Source: Paenibacillus farraposensis | GTDB taxonomy: Bacteria > Bacillota > Bacilli > Paenibacillales > Paenibacillaceae | Assembly (NCBI RefSeq): GCF_020736845.1 | Contig: NZ_JAFFQR010000112.1 | Span: forward strand, 922,911 to 986,910 | Length of the DNA stretch: 64,000 bases | Direction of reading: 5' to 3' | The notes under the pieces: generated by a model | The model's input: the letters and a program-made list of their open reading frames with translations, nothing else | Told to the model about the DNA's origin: nothing | Database searches by the model: none | Shown here: positions 1 to 8,943 of the stretch, in pieces | Position numbering within the stretch: position 1 is the first letter of the stretch | How the letters are laid out: the number at the start of each line of letters is the position of its first letter | Translations under genes and position numbers: made by a program

Positions 1-25
1 CACTAATATTAGGAGGAATCTCAAA

Positions 26-581
26 ATGTCCATTGTCCATTCTACAAGAACCTCTCCACGTATCGACCAGTGAAAAAGAAGCTCTTGTTTTAATTGAATA
101 CCAGAATGAATGGCTCTCAAAAGACGGAAAAATTCATCATTTCATCGAAGATCATCAACAATTTGCTGATTCAGTTGAAAGCTCCATAAGATTACTGGAG
201 GCTGCAAGGAAGCCAGTTCGGAGAAGCGTTCACACCTGAACCCGGGGAGTTTGTTGTATCGGGAAGAACCGGAGCCAGCGGGTTTGCGGGATCAAATTTG
301 GATAGCTTCCTTCGAAATCAGGAGATCAAAAAAATATACATCGCAGGTTATGCGTTTCACGTATGCGTAGAATCGACTCTCAGACACGGGCACGACCTTG
401 GTTATGAAATACGGTTGTCGAAGACGCGACATCCGCTTTTACACAAGAACAAAGAAAGCATGTCCTCGAACACGTACTTCATCATTTCGGAAAATCGATT
501 ACCGTTGATCAATTCATTGAGAAGCATATTTCTCAACACTGTCAATTAGATAAGGTTTCAACTCTCTCCGAAAGGAGATAA
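26..581 (+). pseudogene. Isochorismatase-like cysteine hydrolase, disrupted
   Basis: Three reading-frame pieces together spell a YcaC-like isochorismatase-family hydrolase. The ATG at 26 follows AGGAGG, but TCCATTG is tandemly duplicated just after it, so the body (from about 33, with ALVLIEYQNEW) is out of frame. Near 212 the N-terminal part joins the region reading FGEAFTPEPGEF, with about 40 residues missing. The join sits on a GGAAGC that could be the footprint of a short-repeat deletion. The nucleophile region AFHVCVEST is at about 352-378. A one-base loss at about 408 shifts the tail (VVEDATSAFTQEQR) to another frame, which ends at 581. The family hydrolyses amides or vinyl ethers through a Cys. 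With three independent lesions the gene cannot be functional; the family call is fairly sure. Confidence 0.75.
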
Positions 582-661
582 AGGAATGGTTGAGAAGACA
601 TTTTTGCTGGCTTGAGGACTTTGCTTGGCAGCAGAAAACAGAAGAAAACAAATAAGACAAG

Positions 662-705
662 AAAAACACCGGCGATAGGTTGGCTCCCTAACCGGTGTTT
701 TTTTA
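662..705. terminator. Rho-independent terminator
   Basis: AAAACACCGG pairs with CCGGTGTTTT around a loop that holds a small GGTT/AACC stem, with T's on the right and A's on the left. It can end transcription both from the pseudogene on the left and from the minus-strand gene on the right. Confidence 0.8.
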
Positions 706-720
706 TTGCCTGATGCAGGT

Positions 721-1149
721 CTAATCAACAATGATTCGATTAAACGATTTTTCTTTAAAAATAGATGGATACCGCTTCGATGGATCAGCTACAATTCGCT
801 GTGATAAACGCTTTAAAATATGGTCGGTTTTATAAAGCAACATGTCTACTTCCTCCAGCTTCATCGGCTCTTTGGAGGCATCGTCCTCTCCGGAAACAAG
901 GTAATGCACTGTACCTATAAACAGTACCTTATCCAGACTCGGCTCAGCATCTGTGTGGATTAACCTGAGCAGATCGTTCATGGACAGGCTAAAAGATGAA
1001 GGAATGATTTGATTTCGATGAACATAAATGGCCTTTGCCATCGAAAACAACGCTCGGTCACAAAGAATGAGGCAGTTATAAAACTGCTTATGGTCGCGCA
1101 TAAGCTGGGCAAGCTTCATTTGATACCGGGCAATCTTTTGAAAATCCAT
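721..1149 (-). CDS. Hypothetical helical protein
   Basis: This 142-residue protein is not recognised. It is probably all helical, with no signal peptide or membrane segment. Two helical blocks (about 10-45 and 95-125) flank a region containing SLDKVLFIGTVHYL. The layout recalls HEPN-type helical bundles, but the RX4-6H motif is not visible, so that is only a guess. The ATG at 1149 lacks a clear ribosome site, and a stop lies four codons upstream in frame. The nearest AGGAG belongs to a short out-of-frame reading, so the 5' end may be damaged. The neighbours on both sides are broken genes. Confidence 0.5.
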   Translation of the reverse strand: MDFQKIARYQMKLAQLMRDHKQFYNCLILCDRALFSMAKAIYVHRNQIIPSSFSLSMNDLLRLIHTDAEPSLDKVLFIGTVHYLVSGEDDASKEPMKLEEVDMLLYKTDHILKRLSQRIVADPSKRYPSIFKEKSFNRIIVD

Positions 1150-1375
1150 TATGCAATTCTATACGCTTTAATTTTGCACAGAAATCATCTCCTGAATATA
1201 AATTCACAAATGGTGTGAGCAAGGTAGCTCTTCTAACTAGAGATTTTGCAAAAATCCAATAAGCGACTTCCAATAAACAATATTTAGATCGAAATGGTTT
1301 AGTTCGTCTATATATTGCACTTTGGAGCGACCGGAATCGAATTTTGTAAAATCCTTACTAAAGAGAGGTGTAATT

Positions 1376-1639
1376 ATGTCTGAACTTCTGGAATTAGTTG
1401 GAACACGTATTCGCGATATTCGGAAATCCAAAGGGCTTTCACAGGAAGCTTTAGCCGAAAAAGCAGGATTCAATTCGAACGTGAGCGTTTATCAATTACT
1501 TACATATGTGAAGGAAAATGATGAGCTTACCGAAGAAGATTTAAGTATCAAAAATATTCTGACTCTGCTAAGAACGCGCGAAGCCAAAGATACTGAACTG
1601 GCATTAAAATCTGATGGACATATTTATAAGATTCGATGA
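1376..1639 (+). pseudogene. XRE-family regulator missing most of its HTH
   Basis: The ATG at 1376 follows AGAGAGGTG. The first 33 residues (GTRIRDIRKSKGLSQEALAE) are a typical XRE helix-turn-helix start. The recognition helix and the rest of the fold, roughly 30 residues, are absent: the sequence passes straight from AGFNS to NVSVYQLLTYV, which normally follows helix 5. The tail (ELTEEDLSIKNILTLLRTRE) matches the C-terminal segment of small Paenibacillus/Bacillus regulators, and the last 15 residues look frameshifted. The 87-residue product could be made, but it should not bind DNA. A dimerisation-only (dominant negative) product is possible but unsupported. Confidence 0.6.
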
Positions 1640-1707
1640 ACGATAATGTTAAAATAGTACATCACATTAAAAAAGGAACTGCGCTCTGCAGTTCCCCTCT
1701 CATTCCC

Positions 1708-3000
1708 TTACGACAACGACAGCATTGCTTTCATATCTTCCTCTGCTGTAGTAATCAGCTTTAAGCCAAACATCTCCACAAGCACATCCAGTACACCAGA
1801 AGAAATAAACTCCGGCGGCTTCGGTCCAATGCGGATATCCTGAATCCCGAGACTAAACAAGCCGAGCAGAATCGCTACTGCCTTTTGCTCGAACCAGGAC
1901 AGCACGATGCTGACTGGCAGCTCATTCACGGTGCAGCCGAAAGCATCGGCTAGTGCCAAAGCGATTTTTACCGTAGAACCGGAATTGTTGCATTGTCCCA
2001 GATCAATATAGCGCGGAATGCCGGTATCTCCAACTGTGCCGTAATCCACATCATTGAAGCGGAATTTACCGCAGGATGTGGTCAGGATGACCGTATCATT
2101 CGGCAAGGATGTGGCCAGCTCGCGATAATAATTGCCGCCTTTGCCCGGTGCATCACAGCCTGCAATGACGAAGAAACGGCGAATATGTCCGTCTTTAACC
2201 GCCTGAATAATTTCAGGAGCCAGACCGATAACCGTCTCATGATGGTATCCTGTCGTCAGCACCTGTTCAGACTCTACATTTGCAGCTGGCAATGCCAACG
2301 CGCGCTCAATCAGTGGAGAGAAATCGTCATTCACAATTTTGGCAACACCCTCCAGCCCGGCTACTTCATAAGAGAAGAAGCGGTCTGCATACGTGCCTTT
2401 AATCGGCATGACACAGTTCGTCGTGGCAAGAATTGCGCCCGGGAACTCCTCGAACAGTCTGCGCTGATCGTACCAGGCCTTGCCGATATTGCCTTTGAGA
2501 TGCGCATATTTCTTCAATGCCGGATAACCGTGGGCTGGGAGCATTTCCGAGTGGGTATAGATATTAATGCCTTTTCCTTCGGTCTGCCGCAGCAATTCCT
2601 CTAGCGCATACAAATTATGTCCGGTCACGACAATACATTGACCTTCAATTTTATTCTGGCTGACTGTAATCGGCTGTGGAATACCAAAACGATCCGTATG
2701 CGCCCGATCCAGCACATCCATAATCCGTACGGCCGCATTACCGACCTTCATCGCCATTTCCAGATGCTCTTGTACATTAAAGTTAGAATTGGTTAAGGTC
2801 ATATATAACGCTTCGTGCGTAATACGATCCACCTCGGGATCGGTATAGCCCAGCTGTCTGGCGTGGGTCGCATAGGCGGCAATCCCTTTTAAGGCAAAAA
2901 TCATTGTATCCTGCAGGCTTGCTACTGTTTCATTCTTGCCGCACACTCCGACTACTTTGCACCCGCCACTTGGCGTCTGTTCACACTGATAACAAAACAT
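1708..3000 (-). CDS. hcp: Hydroxylamine reductase (hybrid cluster protein)
   Basis: The 430-residue protein begins MFCYQCEQTP and carries the N-terminal Cys set (C3, C6, C14, C20) for the cubane cluster. Hybrid-cluster ligand regions follow, including GHNLYALEELL, TTNCVMPIK, GCDAPGKGGNYY, TTSCGKFRFN and LGQCNNSGS. It is about 100 residues shorter than the enterobacterial form, which fits the short class that lacks one helical domain. Hcp reduces hydroxylamine or NO in the cytoplasm during anaerobic or nitrosative stress. The ATG at 3000 is preceded by GGAGG with good spacing; a TTG 15 bases upstream overlaps that site and is unlikely. An Fnr-like palindrome lies 73-88 bases upstream, so the gene probably has its own promoter although the upstream regulator gene lies on the same strand. 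Confidence 0.93.
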   Translation of the reverse strand: MFCYQCEQTPSGGCKVVGVCGKNETVASLQDTMIFALKGIAAYATHARQLGYTDPEVDRITHEALYMTLTNSNFNVQEHLEMAMKVGNAAVRIMDVLDRAHTDRFGIPQPITVSQNKIEGQCIVVTGHNLYALEELLRQTEGKGINIYTHSEMLPAHGYPALKKYAHLKGNIGKAWYDQRRLFEEFPGAILATTNCVMPIKGTYADRFFSYEVAGLEGVAKIVNDDFSPLIERALALPAANVESEQVLTTGYHHETVIGLAPEIIQAVKDGHIRRFFVIAGCDAPGKGGNYYRELATSLPNDTVILTTSCGKFRFNDVDYGTVGDTGIPRYIDLGQCNNSGSTVKIALALADAFGCTVNELPVSIVLSWFEQKAVAILLGLFSLGIQDIRIGPKPPEFISSGVLDVLVEMFGLKLITTAEEDMKAMLSLS

Positions 3001-3072
3001 ATTGTTTTCCTCCAAATTATTGAAAGGTATTTGTTCATTATCCTCAGCGTAACAGACCCCTTAATTACGAGG

Positions 3073-3088
3073 TGTGATTACACACACA
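3073..3088 (-). promoter_or_regulatory. Fnr/CRP-like operator upstream of hcp
   Basis: TGTGA-N6-ACACA on the plus strand matches the Bacillus Fnr/CRP consensus TGTGA-N6-TCACA at nine of ten positions. A GATAAT at 3042-3037 on the minus strand could be the -10 box of hcp. The fit to an anaerobically induced gene is good, but the position relative to the start of transcription is unknown. Confidence 0.45.
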
Positions 3089-3096
3089 TTTTCATG

Positions 3097-4350
3097 TCAC
3101 TCCTGCTCCAACGTGTTGATTCCGTTTCTACCACCCTTGCGGTACTGTGCCGGAGAGACACCCATGGTCTTTTTAAAAGCGGTGCTAAAATAGTGCTGGC
3201 TGTCGTATCCGGTACGTTCTGCAATATCGAGAATGGACAGCGTCGTGGAGTCCAGCAATTGAACCGCCTTGCGGATACGGGCACGTGTGACAAGGGTTAC
3301 GAAGCTATCGTTAAGCTCCTTTTTGAGCACGCGGCTGAGATACACAGCGGATACTTGCAGCCGCGATGCCAGGGTCTCCAGCGTCAGCCCCCGATCAGCA
3401 TAGCCTTCCTGAATGAGCTGGCGCGCCCGCCGTACCAGTGGAGACAGCTGCGATTCGCCGTACACGCTGTCACGGCACACCCGGAACGCATCGATCGCGC
3501 CTTCCAGACCTCCGGCGTTTCGCTCCACATGCGTATGAACCGCTATATTCAAATAGCTTCCAATCACCTGCTCGATCGAAGCGCCAATCGTCTCCGGCGC
3601 CTCCTCCCACAGGCACATGCCGATCAGTCCATTCGCATCGCGAAACAGTACATGCGGCCGGTCCTCCAGCAGCTCGGCAATGATATTTTCGGCGGCAAAA
3701 AGAAACAGCTGGCGGTCATTTTCGCGCATAATCGCTTGTCGTGTCTCTACTGCAGGCCAGCGCACCACGCCGATTTGAACGGGCGCCCGGGATGGAAGAT
3801 GCAAAAACGCCAGCTGCTCCATGACGTCTTTTCCTGTGTGCTGTCCTTCCAGCCATTCCAGACAAAAGCGCTGGCGCAGCAGCGGAATATTGCGCTGGAT
3901 CTGCTCAGCGGCTTGTTCCACATAGGCGGCACGCTTGCGCTCTTCATCCAGCCGATGACCGAGCCGCGACAGTGCCGTATGCAGCTGCTCCGCATCTACC
4001 GGCTTCAAAATATAATCCTCTACGCCAAGCCGCACTGCCTCCTGCGCATAAGTGAATTCATCATGCCCGGAAATGATCAGGCACCGGCATTCCGGACGTT
4101 CCTCCCGCAGCCGCCGGATCAGCTCTATCCCGTTCATGAACGGCATGTTCATATCGACCAGCAATATGTCGATGCCAAGCCGCACTGCCAGCTCCAACGC
4201 TTCTTCACCGTCCTCCGCCTCACCCGCAACCTCCATGCCGAGTGCCGTCCAGTTTACACAATCCCGTATTCCTTCACGGATGATCGGCTCATCGTCTGCG
4301 ATCAGCACTTGATAACGTTTGGCCGTCCCTCTAGTCATTGATTTTTCCAT
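3097..4350 (-). CDS. YesN-type response regulator (REC + AraC HTH)
   Basis: 417 residues. A receiver domain occupies about 12-130, with the acidic pair in LIADDEP, the phosphoacceptor Asp in DILLVDMNMP and the KP signature in YILKPV. A variable middle follows. The C-terminal AraC helix-turn-helix pair (about 315-410) ends in a standard YFSTAFKKTMGVSPAQYR segment. The ATG at 4350 follows AGGAGAGG and lies inside the end of the kinase gene (20-base overlap), so the two are translationally coupled. The regulator probably controls sugar transport or glycosidase genes that are not in the immediate neighbourhood. Confidence 0.9.
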   Translation of the reverse strand: MEKSMTRGTAKRYQVLIADDEPIIREGIRDCVNWTALGMEVAGEAEDGEEALELAVRLGIDILLVDMNMPFMNGIELIRRLREERPECRCLIISGHDEFTYAQEAVRLGVEDYILKPVDAEQLHTALSRLGHRLDEERKRAAYVEQAAEQIQRNIPLLRQRFCLEWLEGQHTGKDVMEQLAFLHLPSRAPVQIGVVRWPAVETRQAIMRENDRQLFLFAAENIIAELLEDRPHVLFRDANGLIGMCLWEEAPETIGASIEQVIGSYLNIAVHTHVERNAGGLEGAIDAFRVCRDSVYGESQLSPLVRRARQLIQEGYADRGLTLETLASRLQVSAVYLSRVLKKELNDSFVTLVTRARIRKAVQLLDSTTLSILDIAERTGYDSQHYFSTAFKKTMGVSPAQYRKGGRNGINTLEQE

Positions 4351-6379
4351 CCTGATCCTCTCCTTTTTCCTGAGGCTTTCTTAGTTGTCCTGCATCCCGC
4401 AGCAACGGATGAATGATCGTAACGTTGGTGCCTGCTCCTTCTACACTCTCCAGCACAATTCCATATTCCTGACCAAAGGATAACTGAATACGCGCCTGTA
4501 CATTCAGCATGCCGTAGCTTCTGCCATTTGCACTTGCTCTGCTTTGCTTCTGCTGTTCTTCCATCGCTTCCAGCGGCATTTCCAGCAAATGTCGAAGCTC
4601 CCGCAGCCTTTCTGCCGTCATCCCTGCGCCATTATCACGGACCGTCAGCAGCAGCTTGTCACCGCGGATGTTCGCTTCTACCCGAATCGTGCCTGGGCCG
4701 CGTCTGGCTTTGATGCCGTGATAAATGGCATTTTCCACTATAGGCTGAAGGATTAGCTTCAACACGAACAGGTTCCCCAGTTCCTCAGATACGGCTAATT
4801 CCCAGCGAAGTCTGTCCCGATATCGGGTTTGCTGAATTTGCATATAGCTTGAAATATGCTCAATCTCGGAATGAAGCGGAATAAAGTCATCTCCCTTGCT
4901 CAGCCCAATGCGGAACAGTCTTGACATGGCCCCGATCATATCGGACACGTCGTCTGCCCCATTTTTTCGAGCCATCCAATGTATCGTATCCAGCGTATTG
5001 TATAGAAAATGCGGCTTAATGTGCTCCTGTAGACTGCGCAGCTCGGCATCCCGTTTTTGCCGCTCCCTGAGCTCACTAAGCGACATGAGATGGCGAATTT
5101 GCTCCAGCATCCGGTTAAAGCTTCGACCCAGCAGTCCGATTTCATCACCGCGATCACTCCACTCGCGAACCGTAAGATCCCCGGTCTCTGCCTTCCGCAT
5201 ATAGGACATCAGCCGGAAGATCGGCTGCGCAATGGAATGCGACAAACGCAAGGATGCCGTCAATCCAAACAGACATACAATGAATACAAAACAGACGACG
5301 TAAAACTGGATTTGCCGCACCTCCAGTGTCGATTCCCCTGCCGGGAATACCCCCACCGTTCTCCAGCCCGTAAATTCGGAAGCACGGAACATGAACAGCA
5401 AATCCCTTCCTCCTGATGAATGGGTGAACATTCCGCTGTCACCTGTCCCGAACCATTCAGGAGGAATACGCTCAATCAGCGGCGTATCCGGCATATATAC
5501 GCTGCGTCCCTCAGCATCTGTCACCATCAAATACCCGGTTTTGCCCAGAGTCACGTCCCGGGCCGCCTGCGACACAGCCCGCAGCTTGAGATCAATCATA
5601 ATCACGCCCAGCACACGTCCAGTCCCGGAATCTGTGACTGAACGGACGACAGATACAATCTCACTCTCCTTATACCGGACATGCGTGGTCACATTACGAT
5701 GGTGCGGCTGTCCCAGCACAGTAAAAATACCGGCATGCTGTGCCGCCTGCCGGTACCAATCTTCTTCGGTCAGGCTGCGCGTGCTTCTCGCATACATTTC
5801 GTTGCTGATATAGTCGCCGTGTTCGTTGACGATTAGAATCCCGGCAATTTCGGGATATAAAGTAGTAAAACCCTGCAAAAATTGCTTCATGCCATACAGC
5901 TTATCCTGTGCCTGTACAGAGCCTGCCGCTTGACCAGGAAAGAACGCCGGATTCTGTGTTCGCTCCTTCCGGTTGATCGGCGTTATTGTATCTCCATGAC
6001 TCACTCGACCTGCATGATCATCGGCCAGCGTCCGGCCTTGCAAAAAGTCCCCGATATCCGGGTTAAAACCGACCAGATAGGTCATGTTCTGCAGATTTTC
6101 CATTTTGGTATCCAGCGCCTCGTTCACTTTGCCAATCAACTGCATTGTATGGTCTTCGACCTGCCGCTCAACAATCCGTTCCACTGTCCAGTTGACAAGC
6201 AGGCCTAATCCCAGCGAAGGCACGATGGCAAACAGCAGGAACAGCAGCATTAGCTGGTACCGTAAAGGCATATTGCGCAAGCGCAAACGCGGCATCCATT
6301 TGCCCGCTCCTGCATGGATGCGCTTCCATATTTCAGGACCCCAGTTTTGTTGCCGATCGTCATTTTGCATAATAATCAT
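4331..6379 (-). CDS. YesM/LytS-type sensor histidine kinase
   Basis: 682 residues. A transmembrane helix at about 40-65 leads into an extracellular Cache-like sensor (about 70-345), a second membrane helix (about 350-375), HAMP (375-430) and a His_kinase domain with phosphoacceptor in HIKPHFLYNTLDTIHW. An HATPase domain ends the protein (N box QPIVENAIYHG, G box DNGAGM). It partners the regulator downstream. Its start at 6379 overlaps the binding-protein gene by 20 bases, so all three should be made together. The likely input is a sugar-loaded binding protein or the sensor's own ligand. Confidence 0.9.
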   Translation of the reverse strand: MIIMQNDDRQQNWGPEIWKRIHAGAGKWMPRLRLRNMPLRYQLMLLFLLFAIVPSLGLGLLVNWTVERIVERQVEDHTMQLIGKVNEALDTKMENLQNMTYLVGFNPDIGDFLQGRTLADDHAGRVSHGDTITPINRKERTQNPAFFPGQAAGSVQAQDKLYGMKQFLQGFTTLYPEIAGILIVNEHGDYISNEMYARSTRSLTEEDWYRQAAQHAGIFTVLGQPHHRNVTTHVRYKESEIVSVVRSVTDSGTGRVLGVIMIDLKLRAVSQAARDVTLGKTGYLMVTDAEGRSVYMPDTPLIERIPPEWFGTGDSGMFTHSSGGRDLLFMFRASEFTGWRTVGVFPAGESTLEVRQIQFYVVCFVFIVCLFGLTASLRLSHSIAQPIFRLMSYMRKAETGDLTVREWSDRGDEIGLLGRSFNRMLEQIRHLMSLSELRERQKRDAELRSLQEHIKPHFLYNTLDTIHWMARKNGADDVSDMIGAMSRLFRIGLSKGDDFIPLHSEIEHISSYMQIQQTRYRDRLRWELAVSEELGNLFVLKLILQPIVENAIYHGIKARRGPGTIRVEANIRGDKLLLTVRDNGAGMTAERLRELRHLLEMPLEAMEEQQKQSRASANGRSYGMLNVQARIQLSFGQEYGIVLESVEGAGTNVTIIHPLLRDAGQLRKPQEKGEDQDGKIND

Positions 6380-7367
6380 CTACATTCTTCCGGGTAACCA
6401 CAGAAATACCTGTATCCACCCGCACAGGCAGCGGCGCGTTGTCATCGGAGGGGGAAGGTGCCGGAATCGTCAAATGATGATGCAGATGGAACAAATATTG
6501 CAGCGACCAGTAGCCCATGCTCCATGTCCCCTGCGCAATCGTTGCCGAGATCGTGCCCCCACGGATCAAATCAAGTGTCGCCTTATTTGTATCAAAAGCA
6601 ATGATTTTCGGCGGATGGCTGCTTTTTTGGCTCAATACCGCTTCACCCACACCTGTTCCTCCTGTTGCATCGGTCGCAAAAATCCCCGCCAGCTTCGGAT
6701 GAGCCTTCAATAGCCGGATCGACTCATTCCGGGATACCAATGTGTCTGCGTGTCCGTCTGCCACCTCCACCACCTTCATGGCAGGATACTGCCGCTCAAT
6801 GGTATCGCGAAAGCCGCGTGTGCGTTCCTCATGATTTTGCTGGCCAGGCAGAGTCAGCACAGCAACTTCACCTTCTCGTCCCAGCAGTTCAGCCATTTTA
6901 TCCGCAGCGATCTTACCCGCCTTGTAATTATCCGTTCCCAAAAAAGAATACGCACGGCTCCCCGGTGCCTCTGAATCAAACAGCACCACAGGGATGCCCG
7001 CATCCACTGCCTTATTAATCGCCGGGACCAGGGAGTGAGGATCAATCGCGGAAATTGCAATCCCTGCCGGATTCCGGGCAATCGCCTGCTCAATAACCGT
7101 CGTCTGCTCCTGTGCATCGTAACGGGTAGCTCCTCGATACTCTACAGTCACACCCAAAGCATCCCCGGCATCCTCAAAGCCCTTGAGTGTGCTTTTCCAA
7201 TATTCCAGGCCTGACTGAAACGTAATCATGATATAGGTTTCCCCGATACTGCCTCTCAGCCCTTTCTCCTCCCAAGTGCCATTTAACGGCCCGGTTTGTT
7301 CATATTTGAATACATAAAGTGCAAAAGCCGCAATCAGCAGCATATAGACCAGCAGCGTTTTTTTCAT
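6360..7367 (-). CDS. Membrane-anchored sugar-binding protein (Peripla_BP_4)
   Basis: 335 residues starting MKKTLLVYMLL, with a ribosome site GAGGTGGG before the ATG at 7367. One N-terminal hydrophobic helix with no lipobox Cys suggests an uncleaved anchor. The rest is a type I periplasmic binding fold of the ribose/xylose class (IEQAIARNPAGIAISAIDP, DAGIPVVLFDS, GTDNYKAGKIAADKM). No permease or ATPase gene is nearby. The gene heads an operon with a YesM/YesN pair, as in the XylFII-LytS-YesN xylose sensors of clostridia, so a sensory rather than transport role is likely. The sugar is unknown. A cre-like site lies 60 bases upstream. Confidence 0.88.
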   Translation of the reverse strand: MKKTLLVYMLLIAAFALYVFKYEQTGPLNGTWEEKGLRGSIGETYIMITFQSGLEYWKSTLKGFEDAGDALGVTVEYRGATRYDAQEQTTVIEQAIARNPAGIAISAIDPHSLVPAINKAVDAGIPVVLFDSEAPGSRAYSFLGTDNYKAGKIAADKMAELLGREGEVAVLTLPGQQNHEERTRGFRDTIERQYPAMKVVEVADGHADTLVSRNESIRLLKAHPKLAGIFATDATGGTGVGEAVLSQKSSHPPKIIAFDTNKATLDLIRGGTISATIAQGTWSMGYWSLQYLFHLHHHLTIPAPSPSDDNAPLPVRVDTGISVVTRKNVDDYYAK

Positions 7368-7426
7368 GTTCCCACCTCTTCCCCTGCATATCCCCAAGCT
7401 GTAAATTTACGTAATTCCATTTAAAT

Positions 7427-7440
7427 TGTAAACGCAATCA
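7427..7440. promoter_or_regulatory. cre-like site, three-component sugar sensor operon
   Basis: TGTAAACGCAATCA matches the CcpA consensus TGWNANCGNTNWCA at all fixed positions but one. It lies 60-73 bases before the ATG of the sugar-binding protein, where it could block or lower transcription in rich carbon. The divergent acyltransferase gene shares this 205-base gap. Confidence 0.5.
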
Positions 7441-7572
7441 TATCAAATTGGAACTACTTCCGTTCTGCCAACTTTCAGGTAACGTTAATCCTGCACTAAT
7501 GTTCCTGCGTTACAATACCTTCAATTGTGTTAAAGGACCCTATGCGAATCTTTGGGAAAAGGAGTGATACGG

Positions 7573-8799
7573 ATGAGCAAGCCGCGTATCGCGGAGTGGA
7601 CAGAACTGCGGGGGCTTGCCTACCTCGCTGTTGTGCTTCAGCATTGCATAGGCGAATATATATATCGCAGCGATATTCAGCAGCCGGATTCCGTTATGCT
7701 CGCAATGCTGTACCATTTGACGCGCTTTGGCACACCGGCGTTCGTTTTCCTGTCGTCGGCGCTGCTGTTTTATCATGGCAACAAACCGATTGGCTATCCC
7801 CGTTATATTGGCAGACGGTTTCGAGATATTTATGTTCCATTTCTCTGCTGGACGATCGTTTATTGGATATGTACCCAGAACTGGTCTACTGCGCAGTGGG
7901 GACAGATTTCTTTTTACCAGGGCATGTTCAAGGAAATGATTATACCTGTCAGCGGGTATCATTTATGGTTTGTGGTCATGATTTTTCAGTTTTATATTTT
8001 GTTTCCTTTATTCGCAAAAGCAGCCGGACAGGTTCAAACGTTTTTACGTCGCTATAGCCTGAAAAGACGCAAGCAGCTTGTTTTGGCTGTTATGCTGATC
8101 GCCGCTGCGGCATACGCACTGCTGTTACATTGGTCCTACTATGACATGATTACATGGAGCACTCGGCTGCCAGCCTTTTGGGAGGCTCTGTTAGATTACC
8201 GCACTTATAACTTTGTTATGTATTTTTTCTATTTGATGCTGGGCGCCGTGTGCGCTTATATGACAGACACCTGGCGGGGACTGGCCCAACAGACATTGCC
8301 CTGGAATGTATTTGTCTTTATTGGCCTGTTCATGCTCATGGGACACACGATGCTGATTCAGTCAGGCGATACGATCAATCTGAATATTTCCACCTATCTC
8401 AAGCCAAGCACCTTTGTGCTGATTGTCTCGCAGCTGCTTTTATTGTACGGACTGCTGCTCCATTTGCAAAAAGACAAGCGTTCAGAGCCGTTTCGCCGCA
8501 TGCTGAACTGGATCGGTCGTTATTCCTTCGGGGGATATTTGGTGCATGCGCTCGTGCTGTCCTTCATATCCTATTTTACACGTCCGCTTTCACTGGGCGA
8601 TCATCATTTTACGGCCACCCTCATTACGTTTGTCGTCGTGGCAAGTGCTTCTCTCGGCATCAGCTGGCTGTTTGCCCATCTGCCGGGAGGCAGCTGGATT
8701 GTCGGTTCCAAAGTCCGGCAGCGGTTGAACTGGCGCCCGCTTCGCTTCCAGCTGCCATCCTCTAAGCGCGCTTCCAAAGGCACGCAGGAGCTTGGCTAA
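7573..8799 (+). CDS. Acyltransferase family membrane protein
   Basis: 408 residues with about ten membrane helices, of the Acyl_transf_3 family (integral membrane O-acyltransferases of surface polysaccharides or glycans). The family start is visible as EWTELRGLAYLAVVLQHC, where ELRG and the His of QHC are the usual conserved points. Other marks are FVFLSSALLFY, YHLWFVVMIFQFY and the late GRYSFGGYLVHAL. The ATG at 7573 follows AAAGGAG. It stands alone, diverging from the sugar-sensor operon and followed by a strong terminator. The acceptor cannot be told from the sequence. Confidence 0.85.
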   Translation: MSKPRIAEWTELRGLAYLAVVLQHCIGEYIYRSDIQQPDSVMLAMLYHLTRFGTPAFVFLSSALLFYHGNKPIGYPRYIGRRFRDIYVPFLCWTIVYWICTQNWSTAQWGQISFYQGMFKEMIIPVSGYHLWFVVMIFQFYILFPLFAKAAGQVQTFLRRYSLKRRKQLVLAVMLIAAAAYALLLHWSYYDMITWSTRLPAFWEALLDYRTYNFVMYFFYLMLGAVCAYMTDTWRGLAQQTLPWNVFVFIGLFMLMGHTMLIQSGDTINLNISTYLKPSTFVLIVSQLLLLYGLLLHLQKDKRSEPFRRMLNWIGRYSFGGYLVHALVLSFISYFTRPLSLGDHHFTATLITFVVVASASLGISWLFAHLPGGSWIVGSKVRQRLNWRPLRFQLPSSKRASKGTQELG

Positions 8800-8870
8800 T
8801 GGAAAAGGGAGGCTCCATACCACATGCCTGAGATAAGGCATGCTCCCTTTCATATTGGCATAACACTTCA

Positions 8871-8907
8871 AGCAGCCCCGCCTCCGTTGAGGTGGGGCTG
8901 CTTGTTT
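8871..8907 (+). terminator. Rho-independent terminator after acyltransferase
   Basis: AGCAGCCCCGCCTC pairs with GAGGTGGGGCTGCT around CGTT, followed by TGTTTT. A second hairpin (CATGCC/GGCATG, 8823-8842) lies just before it. Confidence 0.9.
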
Positions 8908-8943
8908 TGGCCACTTATATGAGTCTTGATCCGTTCTATCCTT

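Noticed and set aside
3031-4341. Long plus-strand open frame of 436 codons
   Set aside because: It lies opposite the YesN-type regulator, has no ribosome site and a composition typical of antisense frames in GC-biased genes.
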